Source of the DNA: Dysgonamonadaceae bacterium
GTDB taxonomy: Bacteria; Bacteroidota; Bacteroidia; Bacteroidales; Azobacteroidaceae
NCBI GenBank assembly: GCA_031267385.1
Contig: JAIRZF010000139.1
Span: forward strand, 1 to 44,060
Direction: 5' to 3'
Length of the DNA: 44,060 nt
Both the position numbers and the translations under genes were made by a program. Positions 1 to 6,726 of the stretch are shown piece by piece (the stretch's first letter is position 1; each line of letters begins with the position of its first letter). The notes below the pieces were generated by a model. It was not told where the DNA came from and ran no database searches. It saw nothing but the letters and a program-made list of their open reading frames with translations.

Positions 1-135
1 ACCGGTGTCACGGGCGCAGAAACCCGCACCTATCCGGCACGCGAGGGCGTCACAACGATCGACCTGGCAGGTTATGCCAGGGGAGTGTACGTGTTGCAGT
101 ACGGTGGGAAGACCTACAAGGTGATACGGAAGTAA
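1..135 (+). CDS. C-terminal end of a secreted protein with a type IX-like sorting tail (5' truncated)
   Basis: The open frame enters from the window edge and stops with TAA at 133-135, leaving 44 residues. The visible part has the shape of the C-terminal beta-sandwich used by the type IX secretion system: an IDLAGYARGVYVLQ strand, a short turn, then a K-Y-K-V-I-R-K end. In known type IX cargo the last strand has this basic KxIR/K form. The cargo domain lies outside the window, so its function cannot be named. A decamer repeat array begins two bases after the stop. Confidence 0.7.
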   Translation, partial: TGVTGAETRTYPAREGVTTIDLAGYARGVYVLQYGGKTYKVIRK

Positions 136-136
136 A

Positions 137-305
137 ACATGGAGTTACATGGAGTTACATGAAGTTACATGGAGTTACGTGAAGTTACATGGAGTTACGT
201 GAAGTTACATGGAGTTATTAACACGGAGTTATCGACACGGAGTAACACGGAGTTATTGACACAGAGTGACACGGAGGTTACACAGAGTTTTTAACGCAGA
301 GTTAT
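137..305 (+). repeat. Degenerate 10-nt tandem array (ACATGGAGTT family), sense orientation
   Basis: Directly after the stop codon the unit ACATGGAGTT (variants ACATGAAGTT, ACGTGAAGTT, ACACGGAGTT) repeats about eight times without gaps. It then continues as ACACGGAGTT-type units separated by 4-nt insertions such as ATTA or ATCG. The array ends just before the hairpin at 332-368. The same unit occurs in reverse complement at 391-553 on the other side of the hairpin. Confidence 0.85.
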
Positions 306-331
306 TAATAAGTTGTTAATTTCACAAGAAG

Positions 332-368
332 AAAAGGCTGCCTCACATCATTGTGGGACAGCCTTTTT
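332..368. terminator. Bidirectional intrinsic terminator between convergent genes
   Basis: Positions 334-347 pair with 352-365 around a 4-nt loop, a 14-bp stem with one C/A mismatch and one G-T wobble. A T-run follows on the + strand, and the A-run before the stem gives a T-run on the - strand. It therefore suits both the rightward gene ending at 135 and the leftward gene ending at 578. Confidence 0.85.
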
Positions 369-390
369 CCTTTTTTCCTTATTTTTTTAA

Positions 391-553
391 AACTCCGTAT
401 ACTCCGTGAAACAAACTCCGTGTTACTCCGTGTTAATAACTCCCCATAACTTCCTATTAACTTCCTATAACTCCTTGTAACTCCCTATAACTCCCTATAA
501 CTCCTTGTAACTTCCTATAACTCCTTGTAACTTCCTCTAACTCCGTATAACTG
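391..553 (-). repeat. Degenerate 10-nt tandem array, reverse-complement copy
   Basis: On the + strand the units read AACTCCGTAT, AACTCCTTGT, AACTCCCTAT, AACTTCCTAT and similar, about fifteen copies with nearly exact 10-nt spacing. This is the reverse complement of the family at 137-305. Read in the direction of the leftward gene at 578, it is the same sense repeat placed in that gene's 3' untranslated region. Confidence 0.85.
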
Positions 554-577
554 GACAACAAGCTCAAAAGGAATATC

Positions 578-1558
578 TTATTTCTTTCTTTCGATGATGT
601 AATCAACCAATTGAATGATCGCGTTCTTTGCCTCTGATTCCGGGAATTCGCTCAGTATATCCAGCGCTTTTTGCTTCGTTTCTTCCATTTTTCCCCGGGC
701 ATATTCAATTCCTCCGCTTTCCTTGGCAAAATTGATGAGTGATTTGATGTTTTCTGCGGTGAAATCGCTGTTTTTGATTAGTTCAAGCATCTCAGCAGAT
801 TGATTCGCCGGTGTATTTTTCAGTGCATATATCAGTGGAAGTGTTATTTTCCCTTCCCGAAGATCATTCCCGGTTGGTTTACCGAGTTGTCCTTCCTCAT
901 AATAGTCGAAAATATCATCTTTGATCTGAAAACAAATTCCCAGATACTCTCCAAATAAACGGAATTTTTCAACCGTTTCTTTATTTGCTTTGGCCGAAAG
1001 CGCTCCCATTTCGGAACAGGAAGACAGCAATACAGCTGTTTTTTTGCGGATAATTTCGAAATAACGATCTTCCTCAATATTCTTTCCACCGGAAGAAGCC
1101 CATTGACTCAATTCTCCTTCTGCAAGATTTTGAGCAAGACGGGAAATAATGCCTAAGATTTGCAGGCTTTGAGACATTACGGCGCGGACGATGGAAAGTG
1201 AAAGGACATAATCCCCCAGCAATACAGCCATGCGGTTATCATATTGGGCGTTAACAGACGGTCTTCCTCGGCGAACTTTAGTATCATCCACCACATCATC
1301 ATGAATCAATGTGGCTGTATGCAGTAATTCAAGAACAACGGCGTAATTCAATGTATTTTCATTGACGTCTCCACAAATTTTGGCTGTGAGTAATGAAACG
1401 ATCGGACGTATCTTTTTACCGCTCGATTCACGTACAAAATCAATCATGGATTGAAAATCGGGAGAATGTCCTTGTAAAACCTCATCATAGAGTCGGTTAA
1501 AAACTTCCATCTCTTTTTCAACAGGTTTTACAATTGCATCGCGTCTGCTCATATTCAT
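578..1558 (-). CDS. ispB: Trans-polyprenyl diphosphate synthase (octaprenyl/solanesyl type)
   Basis: A 326-residue protein of the trans-isoprenyl diphosphate synthase family, which condenses isopentenyl diphosphate onto an allylic diphosphate to make the side chain of menaquinone. The first aspartate-rich motif is seen as HDDVVDD (D87-D92) followed by the RRGRPS signature, and the second as KDDIFD (D214-D218). Both bind the magnesium-diphosphate complex. Length is normal for the family. The start may be the first ATG (1558) or the one two codons later (1552); the promoter-like box ends only 14 nt upstream. The gene is divergent from polA and convergent with the partial gene at 1-135. The chain length of the product cannot be told from sequence alone, so the symbol is by family. 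Confidence 0.93.
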   Translation of the reverse strand: MNMSRRDAIVKPVEKEMEVFNRLYDEVLQGHSPDFQSMIDFVRESSGKKIRPIVSLLTAKICGDVNENTLNYAVVLELLHTATLIHDDVVDDTKVRRGRPSVNAQYDNRMAVLLGDYVLSLSIVRAVMSQSLQILGIISRLAQNLAEGELSQWASSGGKNIEEDRYFEIIRKKTAVLLSSCSEMGALSAKANKETVEKFRLFGEYLGICFQIKDDIFDYYEEGQLGKPTGNDLREGKITLPLIYALKNTPANQSAEMLELIKNSDFTAENIKSLINFAKESGGIEYARGKMEETKQKALDILSEFPESEAKNAIIQLVDYIIERKK

Positions 1559-1571
1559 TTAAAATAAAGCG

Positions 1572-1579
1572 CAAAGTTA
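1572..1579 (-). promoter_or_regulatory. -7 promoter box for the polyprenyl synthase gene
   Basis: The reverse strand reads TAACTTTG, a full match to the Bacteroidota -7 consensus TAnnTTTG, 14 nt upstream of the first ATG. No clear -33 TTTG is seen at the usual spacing. Confidence 0.5.
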
Positions 1580-1631
1580 AAAATAAAATCTAAGAGAAGA
1601 GCAGAATAATCAAAGAGTAATGATTTTTTTA

Positions 1632-1639
1632 TATCTTTA
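1632..1639 (+). promoter_or_regulatory. Possible -7 promoter box for polA
   Basis: TATCTTTA matches TAnnTTTG except for the last base and lies 26 nt before the polA ATG, in the divergent spacer shared with the polyprenyl synthase gene. Confidence 0.35.
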
Positions 1640-1665
1640 CCGTTCAAGAATTAAAATTTTTATTG

Positions 1666-4443
1666 ATGAAACTTTTTCTTTTAGATGCTTATGCCTTGAT
1701 TTACAGGTCGTATTATGCTTTTATAAAAAGTCCGAGGATAAATTCCAAAGGACAAAATACTTCCGCAATATTTGGATTTGTCAACACATTGGAAGATGTT
1801 TTGAGAAAAGAAAATCCAACTCATATCGGGATCGGGTTTGATCCTCCGGGTCCGACTTTTCGTCATAAACTGTATGAACAATACAAAGCCCTGAGGCAAG
1901 AAACTCCGGAAGTGATTCGGGAATCCGTCCCGATTATCAAGGAAATCATAAAAGCATACAATATTCCGTTACTTGAAGTCTCCGGATTTGAAGCCGACGA
2001 TGTCATTGGCACCCTGGCGAAAAAAGCGTCTAAAGAAGGGTTTGACGTGTATATGATGACTCCTGATAAAGATTATGCTCAATTGGTTGAAGATCACATA
2101 TTTATTTATAAACCTAAATATGGCAGTTCTGAATTTGAAATTCTTGGCGTTCAGGAAGTTTTGAGAAAATATGAACTGAAATACCCCCAACAGGTAATTG
2201 ATTTGTTGGGATTGATGGGAGATAAATCCGATAATATTCCCGGATGTCCCGGCGTCGGGGAGAAAACAGCGCAAAAATTGATTGCAGACTATGGTATAAT
2301 AGAAAACATATTGGATCATACTCTCGATTTGAAAGGCGCTTTACAGGAAAAACTGGAAAAAAATAAAGACACCGTTCTCTTTTCAAAGTTCCTGGCAACG
2401 ATCAGAACTGATGTTCCGATTGAATTCGATCCTCAGACCTTGAAACGGGAAAAGATCAATGAAGAAAAGTTGAAAGAAATTTTCAATGAGTTGGAATTTA
2501 GAAATCTTGTCGCCCGGATTTTAGGAGAAGATAAAAGGCAATTCTCTCCCGCTCCGAAAAATACGCCGTCTCAAGGCTTTCTCTTTCCCGAATTTGAAGC
2601 CGAGACTGCGAGTGAATCATTTCATTCAAATCTCAGCAACTTAAAATCCACTCCTCACACCTACAAAATCCTTCAGTATGAGTCGGAAAAGGATGATTTT
2701 ATTGGGAAAATGTATGCTCGTAGGTTGGTGTCGTTTGACACAGAAACGACGGGACTTGATCCCCTGACCTCCGAGTTGGTCGGAATGTCTTTCGCTGTTG
2801 AAGAAGGTGAAGCTTTTTATCTTCCGGTTCCTGAAAATTTTGAAGAAGCGAAAAAATTGGTGGAACAATTCAAATCTGTTTTAGAAAGTGACAAGGTCTT
2901 AAAAGTTGGTCAGAATATCAAGTACGACATCATCGTTCTCAAAAAATATGGAATTGACGTTAAAGGTCCGTTGTTCGATACAATGATTGCTCATTATCTG
3001 ATGAATCCGGAGTTGAGGCATAATATGGATTATCTGGCGGAGACTTACCTCGATTATGAGACCATTCATATTGAAGAATTGATCGGGACAAAAGGTAAAA
3101 ATCAGCTCAATATGCGTCAGGTTCCAGTGGATATTGTTTCGGATTATGCTTCGGAAGATGCTGATATTACTTTGAAACTCAAAAACATCTTTGAAAAGAA
3201 AATCGCAGAAAATAACCTGAATCAGTTGTTTTATGATATTGAAATGCCTTTGGTAAAAGTTCTGGCTGACATGGAAACCGTCGGAGTGAGACTTGATGTG
3301 GATGCCTTGAAAATATCTTCACAAGAACTGACGGCGCAATTATTCGATCTGGAAACTGAAATTTGTGAGATGGCAGGCATGGAGTTTAACATCAATTCTG
3401 CCAAACAGGTCGGTGAAATATTATTTGACCGGATGAAAATTGTTGAGAAACCTAAAAAAACAAAAACAGGTCAATACACTACAAGTGAGGATATTCTTGA
3501 AAGTTTGAGATCCAGGCATCCTATTGTTGGAAAACTTTTGGAACACAGAGGATTAAAAAAACTCTTAAGCACTTACATCGACGCCCTGCCTTCGTTGATC
3601 AACCCGGATGACGGAAAAATACACACAACATTCAATCAAACGGTTACTGCAACAGGTCGTTTGAGTTCCACAAGTCCTAATTTGCAGAATATTCCCATTC
3701 GGGATGCCGAAGGAAAGGAGATCCGTCGTGCATTCATTCCCGATCACGGTTGTGTTTTCTTTTCTGCCGATTATTCCCAGATTGAATTGCGGATCATGGC
3801 GCATTTGAGTGGCGATCAGAACATGATTGACGCATTTATTAGCGGACATGATATTCATGCGGCCACAGCGGCTAAAATATACAAGATTCCGATTGAAGAT
3901 GTGACGAAGGATATGCGTCGAAAAGCAAAAACCGCGAATTTCGGTATTATTTATGGAATTTCGGTGTTCGGTTTGGCCGACAGGCTTGCAATTCCTCGTT
4001 CGGAAGCCAAAGAATTGATCGATGGTTATTTTGAAACTTATCCTGATGTGAAAAAGTACATGGATGAAAGTATTGAAATTGCCCGCCGTAATGGATATGT
4101 GGAAACGATTTTTCATCGTAAACGCTTTTTGACGGATATTAGCTCCCGCAATGCGATTGTCAGAGGATATGCGGAACGTACAGCCATCAACGCTCCGATC
4201 CAGGGTTCTGCTGCTGATATTATTAAAGTGGCAATGGTGCGGATTTATAATCGTTTTCAATCCGAAAACATTGAATCCCAAATGATTTTGCAGGTACATG
4301 ACGAATTGAATTTCAATGTTTTGCACAGCGAATTGGAAAAAGTTCGCGGAATCGTCATTACGGAAATGGAAAATGCGTTTAAACTCAGGATTCCTGTTGT
4401 CGCAGATTGTGGTGTTGGAGAGAATTGGCTGGAAGCGCATTAA
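1666..4443 (+). CDS. polA: DNA polymerase I
   Basis: A 925-residue three-domain DNA polymerase I used in lagging-strand maturation and repair. The N-terminal 5'-3' exonuclease has FLLDAYALIYRSYYAF and the acidic motifs FEADDVIGT and TPDKDYAQL, followed by the GDKSDNIPG helix-hairpin-helix region. The 3'-5' proofreading domain keeps FDTETTG (D358, E360), GQNIKYD and YASEDADIT, so it looks active. The polymerase domain has DYSQIELR (D702) and QVHDEL (D879, E880). The start is placed at ATG 1666 rather than at the TTG immediately before it. The gene is divergent from the polyprenyl synthase gene; the following membrane-protein gene has its own promoter-like box. Confidence 0.98.
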   Translation: MKLFLLDAYALIYRSYYAFIKSPRINSKGQNTSAIFGFVNTLEDVLRKENPTHIGIGFDPPGPTFRHKLYEQYKALRQETPEVIRESVPIIKEIIKAYNIPLLEVSGFEADDVIGTLAKKASKEGFDVYMMTPDKDYAQLVEDHIFIYKPKYGSSEFEILGVQEVLRKYELKYPQQVIDLLGLMGDKSDNIPGCPGVGEKTAQKLIADYGIIENILDHTLDLKGALQEKLEKNKDTVLFSKFLATIRTDVPIEFDPQTLKREKINEEKLKEIFNELEFRNLVARILGEDKRQFSPAPKNTPSQGFLFPEFEAETASESFHSNLSNLKSTPHTYKILQYESEKDDFIGKMYARRLVSFDTETTGLDPLTSELVGMSFAVEEGEAFYLPVPENFEEAKKLVEQFKSVLESDKVLKVGQNIKYDIIVLKKYGIDVKGPLFDTMIAHYLMNPELRHNMDYLAETYLDYETIHIEELIGTKGKNQLNMRQVPVDIVSDYASEDADITLKLKNIFEKKIAENNLNQLFYDIEMPLVKVLADMETVGVRLDVDALKISSQELTAQLFDLETEICEMAGMEFNINSAKQVGEILFDRMKIVEKPKKTKTGQYTTSEDILESLRSRHPIVGKLLEHRGLKKLLSTYIDALPSLINPDDGKIHTTFNQTVTATGRLSSTSPNLQNIPIRDAEGKEIRRAFIPDHGCVFFSADYSQIELRIMAHLSGDQNMIDAFISGHDIHAATAAKIYKIPIEDVTKDMRRKAKTANFGIIYGISVFGLADRLAIPRSEAKELIDGYFETYPDVKKYMDESIEIARRNGYVETIFHRKRFLTDISSRNAIVRGYAERTAINAPIQGSAADIIKVAMVRIYNRFQSENIESQMILQVHDELNFNVLHSELEKVRGIVITEMENAFKLRIPVVADCGVGENWLEAH

Positions 4444-4484
4444 TTAAATTGGAATAAATTTTTTTATATCCCGTTTTTTATTAC

Positions 4485-4492
4485 TACATTTG
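4485..4492 (+). promoter_or_regulatory. -7 promoter box upstream of the small membrane protein
   Basis: TACATTTG matches TAnnTTTG and lies 36 nt before the ATG at 4528, in the short polA-membrane protein spacer. Confidence 0.45.
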
Positions 4493-4527
4493 CTAAAATC
4501 ATTTTTTAACACTTTATCTATCGGATC

Positions 4528-5103
4528 ATGGAAAACAAATTTTTCACTTTTTTTAAACCCTATTTCGATTACATCGATGATGGTAGCTTTTTTCGGAAAC
4601 CATATTATTGGTTTTATACTATTTTTGCCGTGTTGAATCTCTTGTTTCCTCTTGTAATTCTTGTTTCTGCTATTGATAATCATGTTTTCAGTTTTGGAGG
4701 GAAAGTTGCATTCGCTTTTATTTTAGTTTGGATTATCTTAGCTTTAGCAGCTTGGGTTAGTTTTCAACTTTGGTGGGATAGAAAATCGAAAGTCATTAAT
4801 GTTACGAGTCCCGGAGACGATTTTGTAGCAATTCCTGTTTTCGCTCACTTAATTCAGACTTTTGGAGAATGGCTGGGAACTTATATTGCTATAGTCGGTA
4901 CGTTGACTTCATTGCTTTTATGGCTGATTCTGGGAGCTGAAGGCGCGGAGTTGCTTCAAATGCTTGGCGTTAATTTTTTGGGAATGGCAGTATCTAATAT
5001 TGTAGTAATGCCATTATTTGGTCTTATTATCATCGGTTTATTCCGCTTTATAGCTGAGCAGGCAAGGGCTTTGGCCTCTATCGCTAATAATACAAAAAAA
5101 TAA
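4528..5103 (+). CDS. Small integral membrane protein of unknown function
   Basis: 191 residues with about four membrane helices (roughly 27-49, 59-82, 117-137 and 152-175). The N-terminus is aromatic and looks cytosolic (FFTFFKPYFDYIDDGSFFRK). A polar loop at 83-105 separates the two helix pairs. No catalytic or transport motif is visible, and I do not recognise the family. It is bounded by its own promoter-like box and a hairpin terminator before ychF, so it is probably transcribed alone. Confidence 0.75.
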   Translation: MENKFFTFFKPYFDYIDDGSFFRKPYYWFYTIFAVLNLLFPLVILVSAIDNHVFSFGGKVAFAFILVWIILALAAWVSFQLWWDRKSKVINVTSPGDDFVAIPVFAHLIQTFGEWLGTYIAIVGTLTSLLLWLILGAEGAELLQMLGVNFLGMAVSNIVVMPLFGLIIIGLFRFIAEQARALASIANNTKK

Positions 5104-5122
5104 ATTAGCGCTTTTTATATAA

Positions 5123-5170
5123 CCCTTCAAATTTGTCTGTCCTGGAAAAAGATAAATTTGAAGGGTATTT
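5123..5170 (+). terminator. Hairpin terminator after the membrane protein gene
   Basis: CCCTTCAAATTT at 5123-5134 pairs perfectly with 5154-5165 (12 bp, 19-nt loop), followed by TATTTTTATT. The downstream arm runs almost into the ychF promoter box at 5175. Confidence 0.65.
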
Positions 5171-5174
5171 TTAT

Positions 5175-5182
5175 TACCTTTG
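5175..5182 (+). promoter_or_regulatory. -7 promoter box for ychF
   Basis: TACCTTTG is an exact match to the Bacteroidota -7 consensus, 27 nt before the ychF ATG. A TTTG at 5157-5160 is closer than the usual -33 spacing and falls inside the terminator stem. Confidence 0.55.
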
Positions 5183-5209
5183 CATCCTAATTTAACTTTT
5201 TATTTTATA

Positions 5210-6313
5210 ATGGCATTACAGTGCGGTATTGTTGGGCTTCCCAACGTCGGTAAATCAACTCTTTTCAATTGCCTTTCCAACGCAAAGGCTCAAGCGGCAA
5301 ACTTTCCTTTTTGCACAATAGAACCCAATGTGGGAGTGATTACGGTTCCTGATGAGCGGTTAAACAAATTGGCGGAATTAGTTAAGCCACAGAGAATTTT
5401 ACCTACAACAGTGGAAATTGTCGATATTGCCGGTTTGGTGAAAGGTGCAAGTAAAGGAGAAGGGCTTGGGAATAAGTTTTTGGCAAATATCCGTGAGACA
5501 GATGCTATTTTGCATGTCTTACGTTGTTTTGACGACGAAAATGTAACGCATGTTGACGGTTCGGTCAATCCTGTTCGGGATAAAGAGATCATAGATTACG
5601 AACTTCAGTTGCGGGATTTGGAAAGTGTTGACTCCCGTATCACAAAAGTTCAGAAGCAAGCTCAAACGGGAGGAGATAAGCAGGCCAAGTTAGCATATGA
5701 AGTGTTAGTGCGATTTAAAGAAGCTTTAGAGCAGGGAAAATCTGCCCGTACCGTTAAATTTGAAAATAAAGAAGACGAGAAATTTGCCCGTGAGCTGTTT
5801 TTATTGACAAATAAGCCTGTCTTATATGTTTGTAATGTAGATGAAGCCTCTGCGACCAAAGGGAACAGGTATATTGATATGGTTCGTGAAGCGATCAAAG
5901 ATGAAGAAGCCGAATTACTTATTGTAGCCGCTAAAATTGAATCCGAAATCGCAGAATTTGAAACATACGAAGAACGGGAAATGTTCCTCACCGAATTAGG
6001 ATTAGAAGAATCCGGCGTGAACCGTTTGATCAAAGCTGCATACAGACTATTGAATCTGGAAACTTATTTTACAGCCGGAGCGCCGGAAGTTCGTGCCTGG
6101 ACTTACCTGAAAGGGAGTAAAGCCCCTCAATGTGCCGGTGTGATCCATACCGATTTTGAAAAAGGGTTTATACGTGCAGAGGTTATTAAATATGAAGATT
6201 ACATCAAATACGGATCAGAAGCCGCGTGTAAGGATGCCGGAAAAATGAACATTGAAGGCAAGGAATATATTGTACAAGATGGCGATGTCATGCATTTCCG
6301 GTTTAATGTTTGA
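5210..6313 (+). CDS. ychF: Redox-regulated ATPase YchF (Obg/OLA1 family)
   Basis: 367 residues, the usual YchF length. The P-loop is GLPNVGKS (9-16), switch II is DIAGLVKGASKGEG, and the fourth motif is NVDE instead of NKxD. That change is typical of YchF and is known to switch nucleotide preference from GTP to ATP. A coiled-coil region is inserted in the G domain and the C-terminal part is the TGS domain (AWTYLKG through GDVMHFRFNV). YchF binds ribosomes and is linked to stress and oxidative responses. The start is ATG 5210; the in-frame TTG further upstream overlaps the promoter box and is not used. No terminator with a T-run is evident after the stop. Confidence 0.97.
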   Translation: MALQCGIVGLPNVGKSTLFNCLSNAKAQAANFPFCTIEPNVGVITVPDERLNKLAELVKPQRILPTTVEIVDIAGLVKGASKGEGLGNKFLANIRETDAILHVLRCFDDENVTHVDGSVNPVRDKEIIDYELQLRDLESVDSRITKVQKQAQTGGDKQAKLAYEVLVRFKEALEQGKSARTVKFENKEDEKFARELFLLTNKPVLYVCNVDEASATKGNRYIDMVREAIKDEEAELLIVAAKIESEIAEFETYEEREMFLTELGLEESGVNRLIKAAYRLLNLETYFTAGAPEVRAWTYLKGSKAPQCAGVIHTDFEKGFIRAEVIKYEDYIKYGSEAACKDAGKMNIEGKEYIVQDGDVMHFRFNV

Positions 6314-6364
6314 TGACATTGATGGAACCTTGAAGGGAGGCAATCAACACATTTTCCTTTATGG

Positions 6365-6391
6365 CCGTCATTCCGAAAGTCGGAATGACGG
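6365..6391. repeat. REP-like palindrome (12-bp arms, 3-nt loop)
   Basis: CCGTCATTCCGA (6365-6376) and its exact complement (6380-6391) are separated by AAG. There is no T-run, so it is not a standard terminator. It sits between ychF and a broken gene and resembles the short interspersed palindromes found at gene 3' ends in many bacteria. Confidence 0.6.
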
Positions 6392-6417
6392 GTTTCTATA
6401 TTTTAATACCAATTATT

Positions 6418-6612
6418 ATGCCCGTAATTAAGCATAGAATCAAGGCTTGTCTTTATGATAACCCCTTGACCAAGGAAGACGCGGAAGATTACGTCGCAAG
6501 AGTGAGTTCGGAACAGTCGCTGACTGTTGCGCAAATCGCAGAAACAGCCGCTTCCCGGGGCGGGGCTGACATTTCGGCCTCCTCGATGGAACATGCGGTT
6601 AACCAGGGTTGA
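6418..6612 (+). pseudogene. Truncated HU-like/DUF4469-type DNA-binding protein, N-terminal remnant
   Basis: From ATG 6418 the frame encodes 64 residues that match, from memory of the family, the start of Bacteroidota HU-like DNA-binding proteins (MPVIKHRIKACLYDNPLT..., then SRGGADISASSMEHAVN). Intact members continue past this helix for another 60-180 residues. Here the frame ends abruptly at a TGA that lies within the first unit of the 23-nt repeat at 6609. The rest of the gene seems to have been replaced by the array. The in-frame ATG at 6361 lies in the REP-like palindrome and is not a credible start. Confidence 0.65.
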
Positions 6613-6670
6613 TGGAACTCTGCCTGCTGAGTTGATGGAACTCTGCTTGCTGAGTTGATGGAACTCTGCT
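6609..6670. repeat. 23-nt tandem repeat, 2.7 copies
   Basis: The unit TTGATGGAACTCTGCYTGCTGAG is seen at 6609-6631 and 6632-6654, with a 16-nt partial copy at 6655-6670. A solo related 12-mer (TTGATGGAACCT) lies at 6319-6330, on the other side of the broken gene. The array lies 3' of the leftward M14 gene. Confidence 0.85.
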
Positions 6671-6726
6671 AAATGAATAATAAATGCTACACCTTTAGCA
6701 GCTCTACTGCCTGGAGGGCATCCATA

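Noticed and set aside
1663-1665. TTG start for polA
   Set aside because: The ATG immediately after gives the usual MKLFLLDA start.
6361-6417. Longer start for the broken DNA-binding gene
   Set aside because: The upstream ATG and following codons lie in the REP-like palindrome, and the family similarity begins at MPVIK (6418).
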